Shown here one piece after another: positions 1 to 8,164 of a stretch of 64,000 bases of DNA. Origin of the DNA: JANQMY01 sp965227095 (GTDB lineage: Bacteria > Pseudomonadota > Alphaproteobacteria > JANQMY01). Every line of letters starts with the position of its first letter. Position 1 is the stretch's first letter. The position numbers and the translations under genes are program-made. The DNA is taken from positions 3,119,898 to 3,183,897 of the forward strand of contig CBDDFL010000001.1 of assembly GCA_965227095.1 (NCBI GenBank). Direction: 5' to 3'. The notes under the pieces were generated by a model. The model worked only from the letters and a program-made list of their open reading frames with translations. It was not told the DNA's origin and searched no databases.

Positions 1-1044
1 ATCGTGGTTCCGCAGATCGACTACACACATATCTTCCAGAACTTTGTTGCGGGCGGCCAAATCAAAATGAACGGCAATCTGCTCAATTTCTTCCGCTCAG
101 ATGGCGCGGATGTAACGCGCCTTTCCGGTACGGCAAGCTGGGACCGGTTTGACACGAACCGTTTCGGTCAAGTCATTAATACCTTCGCGAGTTTCCGTTC
201 AGACGGGTACTTCGTAAAAGATACAGACGTGGCACTCGGTGGTGAAAACCGGGACACGGTCGGACGGGTCTTGCCCCAAGTGGGGGTCGATGTTCGTTGG
301 CCATTTGCCCGGTCCAAGTGGAATACATTCCAAACCTTGGAACCCATTGTTCAAGTCATCTACTCTCCAGTTGGGGGCAATCCAACAGAAATCCCCAACG
401 AAGACAGCCTAAGCTTTGAATTCGACGATACAAATTTGCTGAGGCGGAATCGTTTCCCCGGCCTCGATCAGTACGAAGACGGGTCTCGCATAAATTATGG
501 TTTGCGGGGATCCATTCACGGCCAGCGCATCGGCTTTGCTGAATTCATGATCGGCCAGACCTACCGTTTTGTTGAAAACTCGACCTTCGCCCAGAATACC
601 GGCTTGGATGACCGTCAGTCGGACTTTGTCGGGCGCGTGATCATTTCGCCCAACGAACATCTGCGCATCATCAACCGGTTTCGGGTGGATCGTCGGGACC
701 TCAGCCTCGACCGTAACGAACTTCAGCTGAACTGGAATTATTGGCGCCTAAACGGGGGCGTGGTTTACACACGGCTAGCCGCGGAATCGACCGATGCCTC
801 TTTGGTACAGCGGGAGGAAGTCTCTTTGGTCGCCGGCGTCGATATGACCAAAAATTGGCGGCTTTTCGGCTCCTACCGCCGGGATTTGGAGGCAAACCGC
901 AATATCCGGTCGGATATCGGCTTACAATATGAGGACGAATGCACCTTACTTCAGGTGACCTTCCGCCGAGATTTCACCCGCGACCGCGATGTGTCCGCGG
1001 ACAGCACGGTCTTTTTCACGATCCGTCTCAAAAATCTTGGTTAG
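1..1044 (+). CDS. lptD: LPS-assembly protein LptD, C-terminal part (5' truncated by window edge)
   Basis: This is the C-terminal half of the outer-membrane beta-barrel that, with LptE, inserts lipopolysaccharide into the outer leaflet. The reading frame is open from base 1, so the true start lies outside the window. About 347 codons remain. They show alternating polar/aromatic strands typical of a barrel, for example GLRGSIHGQR, AEFMIGQTYRF, LQLNWNYWRLNGGVVYTRL and a late LFGSYRRDLEAN segment. The last residues are FTIRLKNLG, close to the usual barrel end. surA follows 139 bp downstream on the same strand, the standard lptD-surA-pdxA-rsmA order of Alphaproteobacteria. The identification rests on barrel pattern plus this context; no N-terminal jellyroll domain is visible. 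Confidence 0.88.
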   Translation: MVVPQIDYTHIFQNFVAGGQIKMNGNLLNFFRSDGADVTRLSGTASWDRFDTNRFGQVINTFASFRSDGYFVKDTDVALGGENRDTVGRVLPQVGVDVRWPFARSKWNTFQTLEPIVQVIYSPVGGNPTEIPNEDSLSFEFDDTNLLRRNRFPGLDQYEDGSRINYGLRGSIHGQRIGFAEFMIGQTYRFVENSTFAQNTGLDDRQSDFVGRVIISPNEHLRIINRFRVDRRDLSLDRNELQLNWNYWRLNGGVVYTRLAAESTDASLVQREEVSLVAGVDMTKNWRLFGSYRRDLEANRNIRSDIGLQYEDECTLLQVTFRRDFTRDRDVSADSTVFFTIRLKNLG

Positions 1045-1127
1045 CCGCTAATTTGTGCCTCAATTCATTGAAGAATTCACAAATTTGACTTTGTGAGATA
1101 TGGTCCCGACCTCATAATAGAGAAGGT

Positions 1128-1153
1128 TTCGCCAACCCAATTGAGGTGGCGAA
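1128..1153. other. Perfect inverted repeat upstream of surA
   Basis: TTCGCCA and TGGCGAA are exact 7-base arms around a 12-base loop in the lptD-surA gap, ending about 30 bases before the surA start. No U-tract follows, so it is more likely a leader hairpin or protein site than an intrinsic terminator. No convincing sigma-70 promoter is seen; a TTGACT at 1085 has a 22-base spacer to CATAAT. Confidence 0.35.
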
Positions 1154-1183
1154 GATGCGTAAACTGGGTACGGGTTCGGCAAG

Positions 1184-2494
1184 ATGGGTTTCTCTGAAAA
1201 GCTTCTTAAAAAAACAAATGCACTGACCAGTGGATTCGGGCGCTTGATACTCCCATCAATGCTGCTGATCGCCCTCGGCGCCGTTAGCACCAGCTGGGCG
1301 CAGTCGGTGCAACGCATTGCAGCAATCGTCAATGACGAAGTTATTTCGGGCTATGACCTTCAGCAGCGCATGTCGCTGGTCCTGTCCTCGTCTGGTCTTC
1401 AGCCCTCGCCGGAGGCTCTGAAGCGCCTGGAGCCGCAAGTGCTGCGGACCTTGGTTGACGAGCGCCTGCAGCTTCAAGAAGCCGAGCGGAATGAGATTGA
1501 GGTGGAGACCCGTGAAATCGCGGAAGCCATCGCGGATATCGGGGCACGGAATAATCTGAGCCCGGAACAGATCGAAGGATTTCTTGGCCAGGCAGGCATC
1601 GATTTTGCAACCCTTCAGCGGCAGGTCTATGCCGAAATCGCCTGGAACAAATTGGTTGGACAACGGTTTGGCTCCCGCGTTTTTGTGAGTGAGGCGGATG
1701 TAGACGCCGCCTATGACCGTTTCCTCGAAAACTCCTCCAAGCCACAATATCGGGTGGCCGAAATTTTTCTGTCCGTGGAATCGCCCGACCAAGACGAAGA
1801 AGTGCGCCGCACCGCCCAACGTCTTGTCCAAGAAATCATTAACGGCGCCCCCTTCGATGCGGTTGCCCAACAATTCAGTCAATCGTCAACGGCCGGTATT
1901 GGTGGCGATATTGGCTGGATTCAAGAAGGCGAATTGGCGGACGAATTGGATTCACAATTGCTGAAAATGCGCCCTGGGTCCGTCTCTGCTCCGATCCGGA
2001 CGATTGGCGGATACTACATCATCGCCATGATGGACCGTCGCGAAACCGCAGCGGGTGCCGATGCCATGAAGTCCAAGGTCAACCTCAAGCAGATCTATTT
2101 CAAGCTTTCACCGGAAGCCCCGAATGACGAAGTGTCTCGGACCGCCAACAAAGCACAGCGGGCGGCATCCGTCGTGCGCGGTTGTGGAAGCGTTGAAAGA
2201 ACCGCGGAACAGTATCCTGGTGCCCTGGCGGGGGATCTTGGCTGGGTGCCTGGCCACCAGCTTACCGCTAATTTCCGGAATGCCGTGATGTCTCTTCGGA
2301 AAGGCGAAGCCAGCGCTCCTGTACGCAGCCCTCAAGGATTCCACGTCCTGGTAGTGTGTAACAAAGAAGAGCAGTTGGTCGAACTTCCGACAAAGAACGA
2401 CATCTACAATAGGCTGTTCAGCCAGCAGATTGGCATGATGTCCCGCCGTTACCTTCGCGATTTGCGTCGCGATGCGGTGGTTGAAGTCAGATAA
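1184..2494 (+). CDS. surA: Periplasmic chaperone / peptidyl-prolyl isomerase SurA
   Basis: SurA escorts unfolded outer-membrane proteins, including LptD, across the periplasm to the BAM complex. The 436-residue product has a long N-terminus with a hydrophobic stretch around residues 21-37 ending STSWAQ, a plausible signal peptide. The SurA N-domain follows (about 40-165; IAAIVNDEVISGYDL is characteristic). A parvulin domain lies at about 175-275 (GGDIGWIQEGELADEL, IRTIGGYYII). A second, weaker parvulin-like domain lies at about 293-400 (GDLGWVPGHQL, SPQGFHVLVV). The length matches the family. No strong Shine-Dalgarno precedes the ATG, so the start is less certain than the gene. The pdxA frame follows immediately. 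Confidence 0.95.
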   Translation: MGFSEKLLKKTNALTSGFGRLILPSMLLIALGAVSTSWAQSVQRIAAIVNDEVISGYDLQQRMSLVLSSSGLQPSPEALKRLEPQVLRTLVDERLQLQEAERNEIEVETREIAEAIADIGARNNLSPEQIEGFLGQAGIDFATLQRQVYAEIAWNKLVGQRFGSRVFVSEADVDAAYDRFLENSSKPQYRVAEIFLSVESPDQDEEVRRTAQRLVQEIINGAPFDAVAQQFSQSSTAGIGGDIGWIQEGELADELDSQLLKMRPGSVSAPIRTIGGYYIIAMMDRRETAAGADAMKSKVNLKQIYFKLSPEAPNDEVSRTANKAQRAASVVRGCGSVERTAEQYPGALAGDLGWVPGHQLTANFRNAVMSLRKGEASAPVRSPQGFHVLVVCNKEEQLVELPTKNDIYNRLFSQQIGMMSRRYLRDLRRDAVVEVR

Positions 2495-2535
2495 CAGGTA
2501 CGCCCATAAACACAAACTTACCGATTGCCGTTACC

Positions 2536-3516
2536 ATGGGCGACCCCTTCGGGGTCGGCGGCGAACTAAGCCTGATGGCATGGCGGGATCGTGAGAAATG
2601 TCGGATCCCGCCGTTCGTGGTCCTCGACTCTTTCGCCCGACTGCAACACGTGGCCGAACAGACAAACCTGCCAGCGGCGCTCCAACCAATTTCGACCGCA
2701 TCCGACGCGTTGGACGTCTTTAACACGGCCCTGCCCATCCTCGATATTGAGTGGAATGCACAATCCGCTCTCCAAGCGACGCTCACATCAATCACGACAG
2801 CCGTCGATTTAGCCGTGACCGGGCAAACGAAGGCGATCGTGACAAATCCGATCAACAAAAAAAACCTCTATGACGTCGGCTTTACCTTTCAGGGGCATAC
2901 GGATTTTTTGGAAGACCTCGCGTACCAAAAGACAGGCGACCCCTGCAAATCCATCATGATGTTGGCCTCGGATCAGCTGCGCACCGTTCCCATCACCGTG
3001 CACATTCCCCTGAAATCAGTAGCGCGCGCTCTGAATGAAGATCTGATCTCTGACAGTATACGGATTGTTTCCGACGCCCTCGTTCAAGACTTTGGGATTG
3101 GGCCCCCCCGTATCGCCGTCTCCGGCCTCAATCCACATGCCGGTGAAAAAGGCGCGCTTGGCACGGAAGATGAAAATATAATAGCACCGGCCCTTGAGCG
3201 CTTGCGTAAAGACGGTCTCCAGATCGAAGGCCCCTTGCCTGCCGATACCATGTTTCATGCCCGCGCCCGCAAAACCTACGACGTGGCTGTGTGTATGTAT
3301 CACGATCAAGCGCTCATCCCGCTGAAAACGCTCGATTTCGATCGCGGCGTTAATGTCACGCTTGGTCTGCCGTTCATAAGAACCTCACCAGATCATGGCA
3401 CGGCGGAAGATATTGCGGGCACCGGTACGGTTAATCCTGACAGTTTCATAGAGGCGCTGAAACTGGCTGATCAGCTGTCGGATCATCGTGCCGCCTACAC
3501 TACAAAATCATCATGA
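2536..3516 (+). CDS. pdxA: 4-hydroxythreonine-4-phosphate dehydrogenase PdxA
   Basis: PdxA performs the NAD-dependent oxidation and decarboxylation of 4-phosphohydroxy-L-threonine in the DXP-dependent pyridoxal phosphate pathway. Metal-binding histidines appear in the motifs FQGHTDFLEDLA, GLNPHAGEKG and YHDQALIPLK, and the substrate loop in TNPINKKNLY. The ATG used here gives 326 residues starting MGDPFGVGGE. The open frame actually continues upstream to a stop at 2482-2484 and encodes NLPIAVT before that Met, which is the conserved first beta-strand of the family. No ATG, GTG or TTG lies in that stretch. ATA at 2506, preceded by ACAGGT, or ATA at 2491 or ATT at 2524 are the candidates. The gene overlaps rsmA by 4 bp. 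Confidence 0.93.
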   Translation: MGDPFGVGGELSLMAWRDREKCRIPPFVVLDSFARLQHVAEQTNLPAALQPISTASDALDVFNTALPILDIEWNAQSALQATLTSITTAVDLAVTGQTKAIVTNPINKKNLYDVGFTFQGHTDFLEDLAYQKTGDPCKSIMMLASDQLRTVPITVHIPLKSVARALNEDLISDSIRIVSDALVQDFGIGPPRIAVSGLNPHAGEKGALGTEDENIIAPALERLRKDGLQIEGPLPADTMFHARARKTYDVAVCMYHDQALIPLKTLDFDRGVNVTLGLPFIRTSPDHGTAEDIAGTGTVNPDSFIEALKLADQLSDHRAAYTTKSS

Positions 3517-4382
3517 CCGACTTACCGCCCCTTCGCGAGGTGATTGCTGAATACGGCCTTCGCGCAAAAAAGTCGCTGGGTCAAAACTTCATCCTCGACC
3601 AGAACCTCACCGACCGTATTGCATTGGCGGCTGGGCCGCTCGAAGACAGCCATGTGCTCGAGGTGGGTCCGGGACCAGGCGGTCTCACAAGAAGCTTGCT
3701 ACGCCACGGTGCATGTTCCGTTATCGCCATCGAAAAAGACGACCGGTGCTTGGCCGCGCTGGCGGATGTGGCGGCTGCTTTTTCAAACCGGCTCCAGGTC
3801 GTGGAGGCGGACGCGCTGAAAATAGACGAAGCCCGTCTCCTTAGTGAGCATGAAATCGGAAACGTCCGCGTTGTCGCAAATCTGCCTTACAATGTCGGCT
3901 CCAAACTGTTGATCAAATGGCTTCTGGTCCCCGAGTGGCCACCTTGGTACCGGTCTTTAAGCCTTCTGTTTCAGAAGGAAGTGGCTGAGCGTATTGTCGC
4001 AGCGCCTGGATCTAAGGCCTATGGCCGTTTGTCTGTTATGGCCAATTGGCGATGTTCCACGCGCATCGCGTTTGATATTCCACCTCGGGCTTTTACACCG
4101 CCGCCAAAGGTAACCTCTTCCCTTGTGGTGCTCACCCCACATGCCGACGTCAAACCCCAGTTTGCCCCTACGGATTTAGAGGCGGTGGTTGCAGCCGCAT
4201 TCAGCCAACGGCGCAAAATGGTGAAAGCTTCCCTCCGGCAGTTAGGGGTGCCGACCGACCAGATGCTTAAAGACGCCGACATCGACCCATCCGTGCGCGC
4301 CGAGAACATTGATGTTGAGGGGTTTTGCCGCCTCACCGAGGCGTATTGCCGTGCGCGGGACAACATGCAAAATTCCGCTTAG
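3513..4382 (+). CDS. rsmA: 16S rRNA (adenine1518-N6/adenine1519-N6)-dimethyltransferase
   Basis: RsmA (KsgA) dimethylates two adjacent adenosines in the 3' hairpin of 16S rRNA during small-subunit maturation, using S-adenosylmethionine. The 289-residue protein has the family opening KKSLGQNFILD, the SAM-binding loop EVGPGPGGLTR, an acidic adenosine contact (IAIEKDDRCL), the catalytic NLPYNVGS motif and a C-terminal substrate domain containing FSQRRKMVKASLRQL. The start ATG overlaps the pdxA stop in TCATGA, implying translational coupling. Length and motif order are normal for the family. Confidence 0.96.
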   Translation: MTDLPPLREVIAEYGLRAKKSLGQNFILDQNLTDRIALAAGPLEDSHVLEVGPGPGGLTRSLLRHGACSVIAIEKDDRCLAALADVAAAFSNRLQVVEADALKIDEARLLSEHEIGNVRVVANLPYNVGSKLLIKWLLVPEWPPWYRSLSLLFQKEVAERIVAAPGSKAYGRLSVMANWRCSTRIAFDIPPRAFTPPPKVTSSLVVLTPHADVKPQFAPTDLEAVVAAAFSQRRKMVKASLRQLGVPTDQMLKDADIDPSVRAENIDVEGFCRLTEAYCRARDNMQNSA

Positions 4383-4435
4383 CAAGAAGTCGCCCATAGA
4401 GAAGTCACGGCTCAAGCCGCGCGAAAAGAGGACCC

Positions 4436-5485
4436 ATGAAAAGCCAAGCCATCGTCGCCCCAGGTGAACCACTCCAAGAAGTAGAATCTCCAACACCAGA
4501 GCCCCAAGGCAGTGAAGTTTTGGTGAAGGTAACCGCCTGCGGTGTGTGCCACAGCGATGTGCATATTCATGATGGCTATTTCGATTTAGGCGGCGGCAAC
4601 AAGCTGCCGTTGAGTGCGAAAGAATCCTTGCCGCACACTATGGGTCACGAGATCGCCGGGGAAGTTGTGGCCCTTGGGCCAGATGCAAAAGGGGTTTCTG
4701 TTGGTGACCGCCGGGTTGTTTATCCTTGGATTGGTTGTGGCAAATGCCCCACATGCGAAAAAGGTGACGAACACTATTGCCGTGCGCCCGCAAATCTCGG
4801 TGTAACACGACCGGGCGGGTATTCGGACTATGTGCTTGTTCCCGATGCCAAATACCTTCTGGACTATGGGTCTATGTCGGAGCCGCTGGCCGCAACCTAT
4901 ATGTGCAGTGGACTGACGGCTTTTGGTGCTCTCAAAAAACTGGGGGATGTCGGCCCACAAGACAAAGTGCTCGTGGTTGGCGCTGGCGGTGTTGGCATGA
5001 TGGGCGTTCAATTCGCCAAAGCGCTTTTCCCAAGCGCGCCGATGGTGGCCGATATCGACGAGTCAAAGCTCGCAGCAGCCAAAGAAGCCGGCGCGTCTCA
5101 CACCTACAACAGCAAAGACCCAGATGCGGTAAAGCAAGTTTTGGAAGACTCCGATGGGGGCGTTATCGGCGCCATTGACTTTGTCGGCTCTGAAGCATCC
5201 TTGAACTTTGCCAGCGCGTGTGTCCGCAAAGGCGGCAAGGTAGTGATTGTGGGCCTTTTTGGCGGCGGCTTTTCCATGCCGATTCCCATGTTCCCCTTGC
5301 GGGTCATTTCTATCGGCGGCTCTTATGTAGGGTCCCTGCCGGAAACCAAAGAAATGATGGAATTGGTAAAAGCCGGCAAAATCGACCCGATACCGGTTGA
5401 AACGCGCCCTTTGTCGGACGCAACAAAAACACTCGATGATCTGCGCACCGGTTCGATTGTTGGGCGTGTGGTTCTGCAACCGTAA
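4436..5485 (+). CDS. Zinc-dependent alcohol dehydrogenase (medium-chain family)
   Basis: This is a 349-residue NAD(P)-dependent zinc alcohol dehydrogenase. The catalytic zinc site is visible as C38-H39 in GVCHSD and H71-E72 in GHEIAGEVV. The structural zinc site is complete: C101, C104, C107 and C115 in CGKCPTCEKGDEHYC. The Rossmann fold begins GAGGVGMMG near residue 180, and a basic/acidic selector is seen in MVADIDESKL, which favours NAD. The GAGGA-type ribosome site in AAAAGAGGACCC precedes the ATG. The gene follows rsmA by 53 bp and converges on gmk with an 11-bp gap. The substrate cannot be assigned; the overall pattern resembles 6-hydroxycyclohex-type and aryl or short-chain alcohol dehydrogenases. 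Confidence 0.85.
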   Translation: MKSQAIVAPGEPLQEVESPTPEPQGSEVLVKVTACGVCHSDVHIHDGYFDLGGGNKLPLSAKESLPHTMGHEIAGEVVALGPDAKGVSVGDRRVVYPWIGCGKCPTCEKGDEHYCRAPANLGVTRPGGYSDYVLVPDAKYLLDYGSMSEPLAATYMCSGLTAFGALKKLGDVGPQDKVLVVGAGGVGMMGVQFAKALFPSAPMVADIDESKLAAAKEAGASHTYNSKDPDAVKQVLEDSDGGVIGAIDFVGSEASLNFASACVRKGGKVVIVGLFGGGFSMPIPMFPLRVISIGGSYVGSLPETKEMMELVKAGKIDPIPVETRPLSDATKTLDDLRTGSIVGRVVLQP

Positions 5486-5496
5486 TTTCGGTGATG

Positions 5497-6129
5497 TTAC
5501 AGGCCTTCGCGCAGCTTCTTTGCAAAGTCGCTAAGGCCTGTTTGCCGGGCCCGCTTCAACCTTTCCGCCGTAAGGATGGCTTTTAGTTGGTCAAAGCTCG
5601 AAGCCACGTCGTTGTTGACGATGACATAGTCATATTCGGCCCAATGGCTCATTTCCTCGGACGCTTTTGCCATGCGGCCGGCGACAACCTCATCGCTGTC
5701 TTGGGCGCGGGCGCGAAGGCGGCGTTCCAATTCCATTGTTGATGGCGGCAAAATAAAAACGCGAACCAAATCGGTTGCCGCATTTTGCTCGAGCTGTTGC
5801 GTGCCTTGCCAATCAATATCGAACAACACATCGCGGCCGGCCGCTAATGCGTCGTCCACCGGTGCCTTCGGTGTGCCGTAGTAATTGCCGAACACTTTGG
5901 CGTGCTCCAACAGTTCGCCACGATTGACCATCAAGCCAAAATCCTCGGTGGACACAAAGTAATAGTCTTTCCCGTGTTCCTCACCGGGGCGCGGCGCGCG
6001 GGTTGTGGCGGAGACGGACATCATCACGTTCGGATCGGTTTCAAGCAACATGCGGGATAGCGTGGTCTTGCCCGCCCCGCTGGGCGACGACAACACAAAC
6101 ATTAGTCCGCGCCTTGAAATCTCTACCAT
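5497..6129 (-). CDS. gmk: Guanylate kinase
   Basis: Guanylate kinase phosphorylates GMP to GDP with ATP, an essential step in guanine nucleotide supply. The 210-residue product carries the P-loop SSPSGAGKTT at residues 14-23, the GMP-binding segment SVSATTRAPRPGEEHGKDYYF, and the lid motif LERRLRARAQDSDEVVAGRM. It ends the leftward run mltG-yicC-gmk, 27 bp after yicC, an arrangement common in Alphaproteobacteria. It converges with the alcohol dehydrogenase gene, and no intrinsic terminator is visible in the 11-bp gap. Confidence 0.96.
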   Translation of the reverse strand: MVEISRRGLMFVLSSPSGAGKTTLSRMLLETDPNVMMSVSATTRAPRPGEEHGKDYYFVSTEDFGLMVNRGELLEHAKVFGNYYGTPKAPVDDALAAGRDVLFDIDWQGTQQLEQNAATDLVRVFILPPSTMELERRLRARAQDSDEVVAGRMAKASEEMSHWAEYDYVIVNNDVASSFDQLKAILTAERLKRARQTGLSDFAKKLREGL

Positions 6130-6156
6130 GTCCTGTCTCTATTATCTTTCTACGGA

Positions 6157-7047
6157 CTATTCGACATTTTGCACTTGTTCGCGCATTTGATCCACCACGG
6201 CTTTTAAGTCGAGCCCGATTTTAGTCAGCTCCACGCTGGACGCTTTCGAGCAAATCGTATTGGTTTCACGATTGAATTCTTGCGTCAGAAAATCAAGACG
6301 GCGGCCCACCGGTTCCTCAAGAGCCACGAGATCGCGCACCGCCGAAATATGCGCGTTCAGCCGGTCCAATTCCTCTGTCACATCCGCTTTGGTCGCGAGC
6401 AGCGCCACTTCATGGGCAAGTTTTTCTTCGGACACGCCCGACACATTGTCCAAGAGTTTCGCGAGCTGCTCGGTGAGTTTCGCCTTAATGGCAGCCGGTT
6501 GTTGGTCCGCACTTTCCGCCGCCTGTTGTGTCAATGCCTCAACCTTCTGGATCTGGTCCAGCAACATCGCTTCCAGCTTGGCGCCCTCTTCCGCCCGCAT
6601 GGCCACAAGCGCATCCAGTGCGTTCGCGAATGAGGCCTCCAGCGCGGCGTCGCGCTCCGCAAGCGCTTCGTCGTCCAGCGGTGCTTCGGTGATTTCCATC
6701 ACCCCTTTGATCGACAAAATCCCATCCAGCGTCGGACGTTCCGCCTCTACCGATACAGCTAACTCGTTCAGTGCAGAAACCACTTGTGTGAGCACATCTT
6801 GGTTGATCTCAACCGACGTCGCCCCCCTCGTCCGCGCGACGGTGAGCGACACTTGCAAATTTCCGCGGCCGAGTTTTTCCGCTGCAAGCTTTCGAAGTTT
6901 CTGCTCCACCCCCTCGAACCCAGCAGGCAGGCGGCAGCGCAAATCCAAATTCTTGCCATTGACGCTCTTTACCTCCCACACCCAGCGAAAGTCACCGGAT
7001 TGCTGTTCGGGAGTGCGCGCGAAGCCTGTCATACTTTTGAGCGGCAT
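6157..7047 (-). CDS. yicC: YicC family endoribonuclease
   Basis: This 296-residue protein belongs to the YicC family, whose E. coli member is an RNase implicated in small-RNA turnover. The N-terminus PLKSMTGFAR and the region EVKSVNGKNLDLRCRLP are diagnostic of the YicC N-domain. The C-terminal DUF1732 part ends with GRRLDFLTQEFNRETNTICSK and a conserved Met-Arg-Glu near the end. A long central helical, probably coiled-coil, region (about 150-230) is rich in Ala, Glu and Leu. It lies between mltG and gmk on the same strand. Length is typical. Confidence 0.93.
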   Translation of the reverse strand: MPLKSMTGFARTPEQQSGDFRWVWEVKSVNGKNLDLRCRLPAGFEGVEQKLRKLAAEKLGRGNLQVSLTVARTRGATSVEINQDVLTQVVSALNELAVSVEAERPTLDGILSIKGVMEITEAPLDDEALAERDAALEASFANALDALVAMRAEEGAKLEAMLLDQIQKVEALTQQAAESADQQPAAIKAKLTEQLAKLLDNVSGVSEEKLAHEVALLATKADVTEELDRLNAHISAVRDLVALEEPVGRRLDFLTQEFNRETNTICSKASSVELTKIGLDLKAVVDQMREQVQNVE

Positions 7048-7151
7048 AAAGTCCTCTGCCCCTTGAGTCGCTGGCGGCGCCCCGACTCACATTGATCTTC
7101 TCTCATGAAAAGAGCATTGATCCCAACAGAGCGCAATGGCCGCCAAAACCG

Positions 7152-8159
7152 CTAGTTTTGCCGCTTGCGGTCGCGTTCAATCCGGCGCCAGGCGGCCACA
7201 TTGCGCTGATGCTGACGCAGCGTTTCAGCGAACACATGGCCCCCCGTCCCGTCCGCCACGAAATAGAGGTCTTTCGTCTCGGGCGGGTTCAAGACCGCGG
7301 CCAAGGCAGCACGCCCTGGATTGGCGATGGGCGTGGGCGGAAGCCCATCAATGAAATAGGTGTTGTAGGGCGTTTCGCGGTCGAGCTCACTCTGGCGGAT
7401 CCCACGGCCCAACGGCTCCCCTTTGGTGAGGCCATAGATGATCGTTGGATCGGACTGGAGGCGCATGCCCCGCCGCAACCGGTTGATGAAGACACTCGCC
7501 ACACGCGGCCGTTCTTCGGCCACGCCTGTCTCCTTCTCCACGATTGAAGCCAGGATCACGGCCTCATAAGGCGTACTAATGGGAAGGTCTTCCTGCCGCC
7601 CGGCCCACAGTTCAGCCAGCACTTTGTCATGCGCCTCGGCCATTTGACGAATGACCCCGTCTCGGGTTTCACCCCGGCTGAAGAGATAGGTTTCCGGCAG
7701 AAGGTCCCCCTCCTCCGGCAGCGCCTCCGGCAGCTCCCCCACCAAGATTTCATGGGCGTCCACAAGCCGCATGATCTGGCTGGAGGTCAACCCTTCCGGC
7801 ACGGTCAGCTTGTGGAGGATGGACAGTCCGGACCGGAAAAGATCCATGATCTCCTGCATGCTGGCGCCGGGAGGAATGGCATATTCGCCGGCCTTCAGAT
7901 CCGTCGCCCCGCCGGAGAGGCGGACGCCGATCTGGAAGATCAGAGCGCTGGTGACGACCCCTTCGTTTTCGAGGTTGCGCGAGATGGCGCTCAATCCCGT
8001 GCCGCGCGGGATATTGATAACGGTTTCGGTGTCGCCATTGGGCATGGGCCCGGCAGCCGTAAAGCTATGGTGCATCAGGGCCAACAGCCCCAATCCCCCC
8101 AAAATGGCCGACACGGCGATCGTGCCAAAAACCCCAAACAGAACGCGGGATAAACGCAT
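7152..8159 (-). CDS. mltG: Endolytic murein transglycosylase MltG
   Basis: MltG is an inner-membrane lytic transglycosylase that cuts nascent glycan strands and sets their length. The 335-residue product has one N-terminal membrane segment (about 8-30, FGTIAVSAILGGLGLLALM), a LysM-like region around IPRGTGLSAISRNLENEGVV, and the YceG catalytic domain. Catalytic glutamate lies in VILASIVEKETG. Other family signatures are MRLQSDPTIIYGL, SPYNTY-like TPYNTYFIDGLPPTPIANPG and LYFVADGTGGHVFAETL. It starts 5 bp after the fabF stop, so it is probably co-transcribed with fabF, the usual arrangement in this class. Confidence 0.95.
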   Translation of the reverse strand: MRLSRVLFGVFGTIAVSAILGGLGLLALMHHSFTAAGPMPNGDTETVINIPRGTGLSAISRNLENEGVVTSALIFQIGVRLSGGATDLKAGEYAIPPGASMQEIMDLFRSGLSILHKLTVPEGLTSSQIMRLVDAHEILVGELPEALPEEGDLLPETYLFSRGETRDGVIRQMAEAHDKVLAELWAGRQEDLPISTPYEAVILASIVEKETGVAEERPRVASVFINRLRRGMRLQSDPTIIYGLTKGEPLGRGIRQSELDRETPYNTYFIDGLPPTPIANPGRAALAAVLNPPETKDLYFVADGTGGHVFAETLRQHQRNVAAWRRIERDRKRQN

Positions 8160-8164
8160 GAAAT

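Noticed and set aside
1085..1118. TTGACT...CATAAT as a surA promoter
   Set aside because: The spacer is 22 bp, too long for a sigma-70 promoter.
6260..7066. A 268-codon open frame opposite yicC
   Set aside because: Extremely Ser-rich low-complexity translation that mirrors the Ala/Glu codons of yicC.
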